A DNA stretch of 64,000 bases from Diplonema papillatum. Taxonomy: Eukaryota > Euglenozoa > Diplonemea > Diplonemida > Diplonemidae. The notes beneath the pieces were generated by a model that saw nothing but the letters and a program-made list of their open reading frames with translations, was not told where the DNA came from and did no database searches. Shown here one piece after another: positions 40,031-53,500 of the stretch (position 1 is the stretch's first letter; every line of letters starts with the position of its first letter). The position numbers and the translations under genes are program-made. The stretch lies in NCBI GenBank assembly GCA_030068145.1, contig JAPJBO010000574.1:1-64000 (forward strand), in the 5' to 3' direction.

Positions 40031-41244
40031 GTGGACCACCCGTGCTACTAGAGCACAGGCGAATCCGTCACGGGGAGAAGGCCCCTACAACCGTGTCGAG
40101 CAATCAGTTAAAAAACTCAGGGCCCTCGCCCTGATTGTGACTGCGACTCGCTAGGCAGCACTGACTTGTCCTCTTTTTACGGTGGATTGCAAAAACGGGG
40201 GAGGGGGGAATGGTGCATCGGCTCTTGTGGCCAGACACCGCAGTTCTAAGCATAGCCAACCAAAATACGAGCTACCTGAGCGCGTCATCTCTTATCAAGA
40301 CCGTTGCAACCATCGATTCGTCATCCTTCTTTCGAAAACTCGTTTGCAGCCATAGAAGCGGCACTCCTAACCGGCAACCATCGACGTCGTTTCTCGACGC
40401 AAGAAACCTTCCTGAGGGTGTCAGTATATGCCTGGAACTGCAGCTGTCTCGCCTTCAGGGGTCTGGAACCGTAGGTCCTGATCTGTGGCCTGTAGAGGTC
40501 TACACGGGCTTCCTTGCAGCCGGTTGCTTCGAAATTGTTTCCTGCAGTACAAAGGTCCTGTTGCCACAGGATGTCGGGATGGACAGACCGCGCGAAGAAT
40601 TCAGAGAGCGGCTCAAAAACGGGATACACAAGGCACTGCGAGGTGCAGCGCACGGCTGTCAAACAGAAAGGAAGGGGTGGAAAACGGGTGGGGGGTGGTA
40701 AGGGGGGCGGGGGGGCGGTCGAACATGGCACACGGGGGGCTTCCGGCTCGGTTCCAGGTCGCTGTCGATCAATGGTCCCGCTTCCGCCCGCTCCCTCTTC
40801 TTGAATCGCGAACGATCCCTTCCGTGGAATGTTAACACCGCCATTGAGATTATCGAGGCGAGGTCATGCCAGATTAGTTAGCCATGTCACTAGAGCGGAG
40901 TGCGCCTCGTCCTCCTTTTTGGAGGGGGGATGAATGTTTACTTCTTGCGGGTCGTTCGCGCCGCGGCCAGGTCCGGGGGTTACGTTCGTCGTATACTAGT
41001 TTTCGTTGTTTTGTCGCAGGTGAGATGGGGTGCTTTCACCAGGAGTACTGGGGCAGCTGAGGCTCTGACATGTGAGCAGCAACCTTCTATTTTTGTAAGC
41101 ACGCGTGAACAGGTGAAAGCCTGGTCAAGCTACACATGTTCGGCGGCACACGCAGGCTACGGAACAAGCGACTTCCCAATCCAAATAGCTTGCGCTGAAA
41201 AAGTACTCGACGCGGCTGCTTTGATCCCGAATGGGAGGATCGGT

Positions 41245-41425
41245 TCTTCGCTTACACCACGTGTTGTTTGCTTCACTCAGTACTTTTCCCCCTGATGCGT
41301 TTGTGTGTCTTGTCGTGTAGGGGTAAACCCGCATGACCTCGGTAGTTACAGCACGCACTTGGGATCCCTTCGGATTTTGTCTGGCAGATTTGTCGAGCAT
41401 TTCCTTCCAAGCTGGCGCTTGTGGA
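41245..41425. repeat. Dispersed repeat shared with TAP42 intron 3
   Basis: Direct-orientation relative of 19808-20008 with several short indels. It marks a family of at least two copies here. Confidence 0.75.
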
Positions 41426-42045
41426 AAAGTCTTGAGAAGTCGCTTGCATCGGCTGCAGGCAGAGGGGGCGGAGTTGTGGCAGTGTGCTAACTCCGACTCA
41501 TGCTTTGCATGCAAATGGTCAGGCTCTTGCTCCGGGAGAGGACTTCTTCATTGCATCTTCTTGTCTAGGATCTCCGAGTGGGCACGTGAGAACGGATGTC
41601 CAGACGGGTATCTGTCAGGAGTCCTATGTGTGAGTAAATCCGCAGTTGAATATGCTGGCAGCAGTCCTACTTCCGGTCGGTGCACGAATGCACTGATGCT
41701 CAATCACCGAAGGTAAAGCATAGTATATGCTGCATGCACCCGTGCAGGGGGCGGCGAGAGAGGTTGGAGGAGGGGAAGATGTGGAGTCTTGTTGTGTAAG
41801 GAACGAAGGAGCGCTCGTAAGGAGCTTAAGAAAACTCCCTGGGTGAATGCCCTGCCTCGGGAGGCTGTTATTTGCGTGTTTGTGTGCGTTTCGACGGCGT
41901 GTGGCACGTGAAACGAGGGAATTAGGAATCTCTCGTGGACTTCCCTCCCCTGCCCCTCGGGAGGAGTAATGCTTTGTTTGCGCATCTCCTTTCCTTCGGT
42001 CCAACGAGCGATTCCCTGACGGCTGAATGAGAAGTGCATTGCGTT

Positions 42046-42150
42046 TCACTGGGCCGCGTTTCCTGGCACAAAAAAGTTGGCTTCAAAGAACTTTTCACTG
42101 GGCCGCCGGTTTTCCTAGCACGTTTTCGCTGGCTTCGTAGAACTTTTGAC
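42046..42150. repeat. Short imperfect tandem duplication, about 54 bp
   Basis: Two adjacent copies share TTTCACTGGGCCGC, TTTCCT(G/A)GCAC, TGGCTTC and AGAACTTTT. Confidence 0.7.
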
Positions 42151-43744
42151 GTGTACCCGTTGGTCCAGAGTAGTGTTCCCTTCGGTACAAAGGTACCATC
42201 GAGAATACCTCCAGACCCGCGCAGATCTACCCGTAATATAGCGGATAGTAAACGAGGAAAGGCATCGGGGTGCACCTTTTTGATTTTGATCGATGGTGGT
42301 TTCGATCACTATCCACGTGCCTTACATACCCCACCGAGTATAGTGCCGTAGTAATACTGTGCCGGACAGTCCTCTTGGTATCAATTCATAGTGCCAACAA
42401 AGCGTCGCCAGCGCGGAAAGAAATGCGTAGGCTTCTTTCTTCCTTTACGAAAAAAAGGCGTTCGCGCCATGTCTTCTGGCAGGAAACGTTGTTTTGATTG
42501 AAAAGCGAAAGGAAAGAACCCCCAGGGGCGAACCGGTCTCCCCCGCTCTGCCTCCCCGTCACCTGTTGGGGAGCGGGATAACGCGCTGCCCGAAACCAAC
42601 GGAAAGGGGTTGCTGCGGATGACCGGCACCCATACTGCCCAGAACGAGTAAATACTCCGAGGTGCCGCCTGTCCTAAGGGGGTGAAACCCTTAATTCAAT
42701 GTTCGACAGAACACTGCCTGAGGAAGATGGTGAGACACACAAATAATACAATACGCGCATCAGGTACATTTTCGATTGACGGCTGCACGCAGACCTTGCC
42801 CGCGATGCTATTGGTGTTTTGTGATGAGTTCTCCCGTTATGCGCACAACCAATGCGATGAGGAGGAGAGAGTTGTTTTCGATGATGATAGGTTTTACGCA
42901 ATTATGTACTCATCACGCAAAACATATGCCTTCGCGCTTTTTTTCTGTTTTTGAGCAGGCCGAGTTCCAGGCCTCTTCAGGGTTTTCTTCTTCTTCTTCA
43001 TCTGGTATGTCTTGAGTTAGGGATCTCCATGTGAAGCACGGACATGTAAACTGTGACAGTGACATGATCTTCAGTTTGGTGTTGGTTCGCTCATTGCTCA
43101 GGCTTACATTTTTGGAACACATTGCAATGTCTCGAAAAAATCAAAATACTCGCTTCCAATATTTTCCCCTCGTCGCCGGCGAAAAAGGAAAAGACACACG
43201 AGCCGAGCTGAGTCAGCTGCTGCACGATAAGAAATATACAGCAGTCTCGCAAACCCAACCCCTCGAATCCCAGTAAGCGACCGACCACAGACCTTCACCT
43301 TGAGTATTCACTTGTCTGGAAACAGTGCAGGGGTGCAGCGATGGGGTGCCCATAACAGACAAGCCAGCACGGCATACACGATCCCGGCCAGCACATCATG
43401 TGGACACCGCCTTGTTTGCAAAGAGGAAAAGTTAACGGCTGGATGTGTATCTCGAAGGCCGCAAAACAAGACCTGCGGGGCTTCTCTGTTCAACACCGGC
43501 ACCGTCAACAAAGAGAAAAATAAACGCGGGAGAACAAGCTGCATTGCGGCTCGTAACAAGCGAATTAACGACTCTGGCAGCGGAACTCCCGACACTTCCA
43601 AAGGAATCTTCCGAGCTCTACACACGAGGAATAAAACAAGCCCGGTAGCTGTAAATAATAAATGGCAACTGCTAATCCTAGCGCTTCCGCCTACGACTTC
43701 GGCATATGCCCATGAAATTTGACGGCGATGTCAGACTTCAGAGA

Positions 43745-43865
43745 CCATCATTTCAGAGTTAAAGTTCGCTTCAGTTTCAGGATGTTTAGGGTCTCCGTGA
43801 CACCGTTGTCTAATGGGTTCTCTTAGAGCAAGAAAGGGCTACATGGTTATGGGTTGTGTATTTGG
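43745..43865. repeat. Dispersed repeat R1, middle block
   Basis: Matches 23905-23995 closely (TTAAAGTTCGCTTC, GGGTTCTCTTAGAGCAAGAA, GGGCTACATGGTTA). The block lacks the flanking parts seen at 23838-24275. Confidence 0.8.
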
Positions 43866-44506
43866 TGCACGCTTTCGTTATTGGTTATCGCTAACTATTC
43901 GTTGCATCCTTCGCGGTGCATGCGGATCAACCTGAGACAAAACCGGCTGTTGGCGGACTTCCTCATTAGTTGTCGCCTGTTTCCTTTCCGTGTGCAGGAC
44001 GTGGTCATGCACCATCGTCGCGCAGCAAACAAAATTTTCCTCCTCGTTGCAGATACTTCGTTGATCCGAATTGAGAAGCCGGTACCGCTGCTATCGGCGC
44101 TATCGGGAACATCGTTGGTTGACGGGACAAAACTGGGAGAAAAGGGGCAATACTTTTTGACAATCTTGCTACTGCAGTCTTGATACATCTTTCATATACT
44201 CTATATATCAGCTGGGTCAAGAATCAGACCCGCCTATGCAGCCTTCGCGAGCTCAACGCCTTTAAAGCCTGCATCCTCGTGAACTTCTTTCTCACATCTT
44301 CTTGTTGCCCACCCACGCCCTGGTCATGCAACCGGAAACACAAGGACGCGCTTCAACACGCATTTTCGCACTTGTTTTCTGCAGCGCTTACGCAGCATCG
44401 CCCTTCTGATACCTAACTTGTTTGCATCAGTTTCGGTTGACATCGCACACAGTTTTTGCAGTTCAATTTTGCTTTTCTCAATACCACATGCCTACTTAAT
44501 TCATCA

Positions 44507-47500
44507 TCACATACTCTCTTTCTTTCCAACAGCCTTACAACTTCCCTTAACATCAGCAGCGATGTTCTCGCCAACGCATTCAAGTCCGTTATTACACACG
44601 TCCTGGAAGCAGGCCAGCGTGAATCCGTTGCAGCTCGCGCCCACTCCAACCTTCGGCGTGCAGACCTTCGGAGAAAGTGCCGTGCACAGGTTGTTCTCGT
44701 CGGCGGCAGCTCTGCACCACTCGTTCAGGCCACAGTCAGTGTCGGCAAGGCACGAAACTGAAGGCTTCGAGGGAGTGACACCGCTTCCGGCAGGGGCCTG
44801 GCATGTTCCCTTGACATCAGCAGCGATGTTCTCGCCAACGCATTCAAGTCCGTTGCTGCACACGTCCTGGAAGCAGACCAGCGTGAATCCGTTGCAGCTC
44901 GCGCCCACTCCAACCTTCGGCGTGCAGACCTTCGGAGAAAGTGCCGTGCACAGGTTGTTCTCATCTGCGGCAGCTCTGCACCACTCGTTCAGGCCACAGT
45001 CAGTGTCGGCAAGGCACGAAACTGAAGGCTTCGAGGGAGTGACACCGCTTCCGGCAGGGGCCTGGCATGTTCCCTTGACATCAGCAGCGATGTTCTCGCC
45101 AACGCATTCAAGTCCGTTGCTGCATACATCCTGGAAACAAGCCAGCGTGAACCCGTTGCAGCTCGCGCCTGCTCCTACCTTCGGCGTGCAGACCTTCGGA
45201 GAAAGTGCCGTGCACAGGTTGTTCTCATCTGCGGCAGCTCTGCACCACTCGTTAAGGCCACAGTCAGTGTCGGCAAGGCACGAAACTGAAGGCTTCGAGG
45301 GAGTGACACCGCTTCCGGCAGGGGCCTGGCATGTTCCCTTGACATCAGCAGCGATGTTCTCGCCAACGCATTCAAGTCCGTTGCTGCACACGTCCTGGAA
45401 GCAGGCCAGCGTGAATCCGTTGCAGCTCGCGCCCACTCCAACCTTCGGCGTGCAGACCTTCGGAGAAAGTGCCGTGCACAGGTTGTTCTCATCTGCGGCA
45501 GCTCTGCACCACTCGTTCAGGCCACAGTCAGTGTCGGCAAGGCACGAAACTGAAGGCTTCGAGGGAGTGACACCGCTTCCGGCAGGGGCCTGGCATGTTC
45601 CCTTGACATCAGCAGCGATGTTCTCGCCAACGCATTCAAGTCCGTTGCTGCATACATCCTGGAAACAAGCCAGCGTGAACCCGTTGCAGCTCGCGCCTGC
45701 TCCTACCTTCGGCGTGCAGACCTTCGGAGAAAGTGCCGTGCACAGGTTGTTCTCGTCGGCGGCAGCTCTGCACCACTCGTTAAGGCCACAGTCAGTGTCG
45801 GCAAGGCACGAAACTGAAGGCTTCGAGGGAGTGACACCGCTTCCGGCAGGGGCCTGGCATGTTCCCTTGACATCAGCAGCGATGTTCTCGCCAACGCATT
45901 CAAGTCCGTTGCTGCACACATCCTGGAAGCAGGCCAGCGTGAATCCGTTGCAGCTCGCGCCCACTCCAACCTTCGGCGTGCAGACCTTCGGAGAAAGTGC
46001 CGTGCACAGGTTGTTCTCATCTGCGGCAGCTCTGCACCACTCGTTCAGGCCACAGTCAGTGTCGGCAAGGCACGAAACTGAAGGCTTCGAGGGAGTGACA
46101 CCGCTTCCGGCAGGGGCCTGGCATGTTCCCTTGACATCAGCAGCGATGTTCTCGCCAACGCATTCAAGTCCGTTGCTGCATACATCCTGGAAACAAGCCA
46201 GCGTGAACCCGTTGCAGCTCGCGCCTGCTCCTACCTTCGGCGTGCAGACCTTCGGAGAAAGTGCCGTGCACAGGTTGTTCTCATCTGCGGCAGCTCTGCA
46301 CCACTCGTTAAGGCCACAGTCAGTGTCGGCAAGGCACGAAACTGAAGGCTTCGAGGGAGTGACACCGCTTCCGGCAGGGGCCTGGCATGTTCCCTTGACA
46401 TCAGCAGCGATGTTCTCGCCAACGCATTCAAGTCCGTTGCTGCACACGTCCTGGAAGCAGACCAGCGTGAATCCGTTGCAGCTCGCGCCCACTCCAACCT
46501 TCGGCGTGCAGACCTTCGGAGAAAGTGCCGTGCACAGGTTGTTCTCATCTGCGGCAGCTCTGCACCACTCGTTCAGGCCACAGTCAGTGTCGGCAAGGCA
46601 CGAAACTGAAGGCTTCGAGGGAGTGACACCGCTTCCGGCAGGGGCCTGGCATGTTCCCTTGACATCAGCAGCGATGTTCTCGCCAACGCATTCAAGTCCG
46701 TTGCTGCATACATCCTGGAAACAAGCCAGCGTGAACCCGTTGCAGCTCGCGCCTGCTCCTACCTTCGGCGTGCAGACCTTCGGAGAAAGTGCCGTGCACA
46801 GGTTGTTCTCGTCGGCGGCAGCTCTGCACCACTCGTTCAGGCCACAGTCAGTGTCGGCAAGGCACGAAACTGAAGGCTTCGAGGGAGTGACACCGCTTCC
46901 GGCAGGGGCCTGGCATGTTCCCTTGACATCAGCAGCGATGTTCTCGCCAACGCATTCAAGTCCGTTGCTGCATACATCCTGGAAACAAGCCAGCGTGAAC
47001 CCGTTGCAGCTCGCGCCTGCTCCTACCTTCGGCGTGCAGACCTTCGGAGAAAGTGCCGTGCACAGGTTGTTCTCGTCGGCGGCAGCTCTGCACCACTCGT
47101 TCAGGCCACAGTCAGTGTCGGCAAGGCACGAAACTGAAGGCTTCGAGGGAGTGACACCGCTTCCGGCAGGGGCCTGGCATGTTCCCTTGACATCAGCAGC
47201 GATGTTCTCGCCAACGCATTCAAGTCCGTTGCTGCACACGTCCTGGAAGCAGGCCAGCGTGAATCCGTTGCAGCTCGCGCCCACTCCAACCTTCGGCGTG
47301 CAGACCTTCGGAGAAAGTGCCGTGCACAGGTTGTTCTCGTCTGCGGCAGCTCTGCACCACTCGTTCAGGCCACAGTCAGTGTCGGCAAGGCACGAAACTG
47401 AAGGCTTCGAGGGAGTGACACCGCTTCCGGCAGGGGCCTGGCATGTTCCCTTGACATCAGCAGCGATGTTCTCGCCAACGCATTCAAGTCCGTTGCTGCA

Positions 47501-50500
47501 TACATCCTGGAAACAAGCCAGCGTGAACCCGTTGCAGCTCGCGCCTGCTCCTACCTTCGGCGTGCAGACCTTCGGAGAAAGTGCCGTGCACAGGTTGTTC
47601 TCATCTGCGGCAGCTCTGCACCACTCGTTAAGGCCACAGTCAGTGTCGGCAAGGCACGAAACTGAAGGCTTCGAGGGAGTGACACCGCTTCCGGCAGGGG
47701 CCTGGCATGTTCCCTTGACATCAGCAGCGATGTTCTCGCCAACGCATTCAAGTCCGTTGCTGCACACGTCCTGGAAGCAGGCCAGCGTGAATCCGTTGCA
47801 GCTCGCGCCCACTCCAACCTTCGGCGTGCAGACCTTCGGAGAAAGTGCCGTGCACAGGTTGTTCTCATCTGCGGCAGCTCTGCACCACTCGTTCAGGCCA
47901 CAGTCAGTGTCGGCAAGGCACGAAACTGAAGGCTTCGAGGGAGTGACACCGCTTCCGGCAGGGGCCTGGCATGTTCCCTTGACATCAGCAGCGATGTTCT
48001 CGCCAACGCATTCAAGTCCGTTGCTGCATACATCCTGGAAACAAGCCAGCGTGAACCCGTTGCAGCTCGCGCCTGCTCCTACCTTCGGCGTGCAGACCTT
48101 CGGAGAAAGTGCCGTGCACAGGTTGTTCTCGTCGGCGGCAGCTCTGCACCACTCGTTCAGGCCACAGTCAGTGTCGGCAAGGCACGAAACTGAAGGCTTC
48201 GAGGGAGTGACACCGCTTCCGGCAGGGGCCTGGCATGTTCCCTTGACATCAGCAGCGATGTTCTCGCCAACGCATTCAAGTCCGTTGCTGCACACGTCCT
48301 GGAAGCAGGCCAGCGTGAATCCGTTGCAGCTCGCGCCCACTCCAACCTTCGGCGTGCAGACCTTCGGAGAAAGTGCCGTGCACAGGTTGTTCTCGTCGGC
48401 GGCAGCTCTGCACCACTCGTTCAGGCCACAGTCAGTGTCGGCAAGGCACGAAACTGAAGGCTTCGAGGGAGTGACACCGCTTCCGGCAGGGGCCTGGCAT
48501 GTTCCCTTGACATCAGCAGCGATGTTCTCGCCAACGCATTCAAGTCCGTTGCTGCATACATCCTGGAAACAAGCCAGCGTGAACCCGTTGCAGCTCGCGC
48601 CTGCTCCTACCTTCGGCGTGCAGACCTTCGGAGAAAGTGCCGTGCACAGGTTGTTCTCGTCGGCGGCAGCTCTGCACCACTCGTTCAGGCCACAGTCAGT
48701 GTCGGCAAGGCACGAAACTGAAGGCTTCGAGGGAGTGACACCGCTTCCGGCAGGGGCCTGGCATGTTCCCTTGACATCAGCAGCGATGTTCTCGCCAACG
48801 CATTCAAGTCCGTTGCTGCATACATCCTGGAAACAAGCCAGCGTGAACCCGTTGCAGCTCGCGCCTGCTCCTACCTTCGGCGTGCAGACCTTCGGAGAAA
48901 GTGCCGTGCACAGGTTGTTCTCGTCGGCGGCAGCTCTGCACCACTCGTTCAGGCCACAGTCAGTGTCGGCAAGGCACGAAACTGAAGGCTTCGAGGGAGT
49001 GACACCGCTTCCGGCAGGGGCCTGGCATGTTCCCTTGACATCAGCAGCGATGTTCTCGCCAACGCATTCAAGTCCGTTGCTGCACACATCCTGGAAGCAG
49101 GCCAGCGTGAATCCGTTGCAGCTCGCGCCCACTCCAACCTTCGGCGTGCAGACCTTCGGAGAAAGTGCCGTGCACAGGTTGTTCTCATCTGCGGCAGCTC
49201 TGCACCACTCGTTCAGGCCACAGTCAGTGTCGGCAAGGCACGAAACTGAAGGCTTCGAGGGAGTGACACCGCTTCCGGCAGGGGCCTGGCATGTTCCCTT
49301 GACATCAGCAGCGATGTTCTCGCCAACGCATTCAAGTCCGTTGCTGCATACATCCTGGAAACAAGCCAGCGTGAACCCGTTGCAGCTCGCGCCTGCTCCT
49401 ACCTTCGGCGTGCAGACCTTCGGAGAAAGTGCCGTGCACAGGTTGTTCTCATCTGCGGCAGCTCTGCACCACTCGTTAAGGCCACAGTCAGTGTCGGCAA
49501 GGCACGAAACTGAAGGCTTCGAGGGAGTGACACCGCTTCCGGCAGGGGCCTGGCATGTTCCCTTGACATCAGCAGCGATGTTCTCGCCAACGCATTCAAG
49601 TCCGTTGCTGCACACGTCCTGGAAGCAGACCAGCGTGAATCCGTTGCAGCTCGCGCCCACTCCAACCTTCGGCGTGCAGACCTTCGGAGAAAGTGCCGTG
49701 CACAGGTTGTTCTCATCTGCGGCAGCTCTGCACCACTCGTTCAGGCCACAGTCAGTGTCGGCAAGGCACGAAACTGAAGGCTTCGAGGGAGTGACACCGC
49801 TTCCGGCAGGGGCCTGGCATGTTCCCTTGACATCAGCAGCGATGTTCTCGCCAACGCATTCAAGTCCGTTGCTGCATACATCCTGGAAACAAGCCAGCGT
49901 GAACCCGTTGCAGCTCGCGCCTGCTCCTACCTTCGGCGTGCAGACCTTCGGAGAAAGTGCCGTGCACAGGTTGTTCTCGTCGGCGGCAGCTCTGCACCAC
50001 TCGTTAAGGCCACAGTCAGTGTCGGCAAGGCACGAAACTGAAGGCTTCGAGGGAGTGACACCGCTTCCGGCAGGGGCCTGGCATGTTCCCTTGACATCAG
50101 CAGCGATGTTCTCGCCAACGCATTCAAGTCCGTTGCTGCATACATCCTGGAAACAAGCCAGCGTGAACCCGTTGCAGCTCGCGCCTGCTCCTACCTTCGG
50201 CGTGCAGACCTTCGGAGAAAGTGCCGTGCACAGGTTGTTCTCATCTGCGGCAGCTCTGCACCACTCGTTCAGGCCACAGTCAGTGTCGGCAAGGCACGAA
50301 ACTGAAGGCTTCGAGGGAGTGACACCGCTTCCGGCAGGGGCCTGGCATGTTCCCTTGACATCAGCAGCGATGTTCTCGCCAACGCATTCAAGTCCGTTGC
50401 TGCACACGTCCTGGAAGCAGGCCAGCGTGAATCCGTTGCAGCTCGCGCCCACTCCAACCTTCGGCGTGCAGACCTTCGGAGAAAGTGCCGTGCACAGGTT

Positions 50501-53500
50501 GTTCTCGTCGGCGGCAGCTCTGCACCACTCGTTCAGGCCACAGTCAGTGTCGGCAAGGCACGAAACTGAAGGCTTCGAGGGAGTGACACCGCTTCCGGCA
50601 GGGGCCTGGCATGTTCCCTTGACATCAGCAGCGATGTTCTCGCCAACGCATTCAAGTCCGTTGCTGCACACGTCCTGGAAGCAGGCCAGCGTGAATCCGT
50701 TGCAGCTCGCGCCCACTCCAACCTTCGGCGTGCAGACCTTCGGAGAAAGTGCCGTGCACAGGTTGTTCTCATCTGCGGCAGCTCTGCACCACTCGTTCAG
50801 GCCACAGTCAGTGTCGGCAAGGCACGAAACTGAAGGCTTCGAGGGAGTGACACCGCTTCCGGCAGGGGCCTGGCATGTTCCCTTGACATCAGCAGCGATG
50901 TTCTCGCCAACGCATTCAAGTCCGTTGCTGCATACATCCTGGAAACAAGCCAGCGTGAACCCGTTGCAGCTCGCGCCTGCTCCTACCTTCGGCGTGCAGA
51001 CCTTCGGAGAAAGTGCCGTGCACAGGTTGTTCTCGTCGGCGGCAGCTCTGCACCACTCGTTCAGGCCACAGTCAGTGTCGGCAAGGCACGAAACTGAAGG
51101 CTTCGAGGGAGTGACACCGCTTCCGGCAGGGGCCTGGCATGTTCCCTTGACATCAGCAGCGATGTTCTCGCCAACGCATTCAAGTCCGTTGCTGCATACA
51201 TCCTGGAAACAAGCCAGCGTGAACCCGTTGCAGCTCGCGCCTGCTCCTACCTTCGGCGTGCAGACCTTCGGAGAAAGTGCCGTGCACAGGTTGTTCTCGT
51301 CGGCGGCAGCTCTGCACCACTCGTTCAGGCCACAGTCAGTGTCGGCAAGGCACGAAACTGAAGGCTTCGAGGGAGTGACACCGCTTCCGGCAGGGGCCTG
51401 GCATGTTCCCTTGACATCAGCAGCGATGTTCTCGCCAACGCATTCAAGTCCGTTGCTGCACACATCCTGGAAGCAGGCCAGCGTGAATCCGTTGCAGCTC
51501 GCGCCCACTCCAACCTTCGGCGTGCAGACCTTCGGAGAAAGTGCCGTGCACAGGTTGTTCTCATCTGCGGCAGCTCTGCACCACTCGTTCAGGCCACAGT
51601 CAGTGTCGGCAAGGCACGAAACTGAAGGCTTCGAGGGAGTGACACCGCTTCCGGCAGGGGCCTGGCATGTTCCCTTGACATCAGCAGCGATGTTCTCGCC
51701 AACGCATTCAAGTCCGTTGCTGCATACATCCTGGAAACAAGCCAGCGTGAACCCGTTGCAGCTCGCGCCTGCTCCTACCTTCGGCGTGCAGACCTTCGGA
51801 GAAAGTGCCGTGCACAGGTTGTTCTCATCTGCGGCAGCTCTGCACCACTCGTTAAGGCCACAGTCAGTGTCGGCAAGGCACGAAACTGAAGGCTTCGAGG
51901 GAGTGACACCGCTTCCGGCAGGGGCCTGGCATGTTCCCTTGACATCAGCAGCGATGTTCTCGCCAACGCATTCAAGTCCGTTGCTGCACACGTCCTGGAA
52001 GCAGACCAGCGTGAATCCGTTGCAGCTCGCGCCCACTCCAACCTTCGGCGTGCAGACCTTCGGAGAAAGTGCCGTGCACAGGTTGTTCTCATCTGCGGCA
52101 GCTCTGCACCACTCGTTCAGGCCACAGTCAGTGTCGGCAAGGCACGAAACTGAAGGCTTCGAGGGAGTGACACCGCTTCCGGCAGGGGCCTGGCATGTTC
52201 CCTTGACATCAGCAGCGATGTTCTCGCCAACGCATTCAAGTCCGTTGCTGCATACATCCTGGAAACAAGCCAGCGTGAACCCGTTGCAGCTCGCGCCTGC
52301 TCCTACCTTCGGCGTGCAGACCTTCGGAGAAAGTGCCGTGCACAGGTTGTTCTCGTCGGCGGCAGCTCTGCACCACTCGTTCAGGCCACAGTCAGTGTCG
52401 GCAAGGCACGAAACTGAAGGCTTCGAGGGAGTGACACCGCTTCCGGCAGGGGCCTGGCATGTTCCCTTGACATCAGCAGCGATGTTCTCGCCAACGCATT
52501 CAAGTCCGTTGCTGCATACATCCTGGAAACAAGCCAGCGTGAACCCGTTGCAGCTCGCGCCTGCTCCTACCTTCGGCGTGCAGACCTTCGGAGAAAGTGC
52601 CGTGCACAGGTTGTTCTCGTCGGCGGCAGCTCTGCACCACTCGTTCAGGCCACAGTCAGTGTCGGCAAGGCACGAAACTGAAGTCGAGGGAGTGACACCG
52701 CTTCCGGCAGGGGCCTGGCATGTTCCCTTGACATCAGCAGCGATGTTCTCGCCAACGCATTCAAGTCCGTTGCTGCACACGTCCTGGAAGCAGGCCAGCG
52801 TGAATCCGTTGCAGCTCGCGCCCACTCCAACCTTCGGCGTGCAGACCTTCGGAGAAAGTGCCGTGCACAGGTTGTTCTCGTCGGCGGCAGCTCTGCACCA
52901 CTCGTTCAGGCCACAGTCAGTGTCGGCAAGGCACGAAACTGAAGGCTTCGAGGGAGTGACACCGCTTCCGGCAGGGGCCTGGCATGTTCCCTTGACATCA
53001 GCAGCGATGTTCTCGCCAACGCATTCAAGTCCGTTGCTGCATACATCCTGGAAACAAGCCAGCGTGAACCCGTTGCAGCTCGCGCCTGCTCCTACCTTCG
53101 GCGTGCAGACCTTCGGAGAAAGTGCCGTGCACAGGTTGTTCTCATCTGCGGCAGCTCTGCACCACTCGTTAAGGCCACAGTCAGTGTCGGCAAGGCACGA
53201 AACTGAAGGCTTCGAGGGAGTGACACCGCTTCCGGCAGGGGCCTGGCATGTTCCCTTGACATCAGCAGCGATGTTCTCGCCAACGCATTCAAGTCCGTTG
53301 CTGCACACGTCCTGGAAGCAGGCCAGCGTGAATCCGTTGCAGCTCGCGCCCACTCCAACCTTCGGCGTGCAGACCTTCGGAGAAAGTGCCGTGCACAGGT
53401 TGTTCTCGTCGGCGGCAGCTCTGCACCACTCGTTCAGGCCACAGTCAGTGTCGGCAAGGCACGAAACTGAAGGCTTCGAGGGAGTGACACCGCTTCCGGC

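Larger units (their letters stand above)
39105..44506. other. Five-kilobase region of dispersed repeats, no gene supported
   Basis: Contains the 5' flank of the protease gene (39105 on), an R1-like fragment (about 39560-39640), a composite repeat (39775-40030), a copy of the TAP42-intron repeat (41245-41425), a short tandem duplication (about 42046-42150), a block near 42695 related to 39775, and an R1 middle block (43745-43865). Open frames here are short, differ in both strands, and have no recognisable domains. Confidence 0.55.

Noticed and set aside
40210-40731. Possible LINE endonuclease or gene at 40.2-40.7 kb
   Set aside because: The wording is only vaguely endonuclease-like on either strand, with no catalytic motif. 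Too weak to call.
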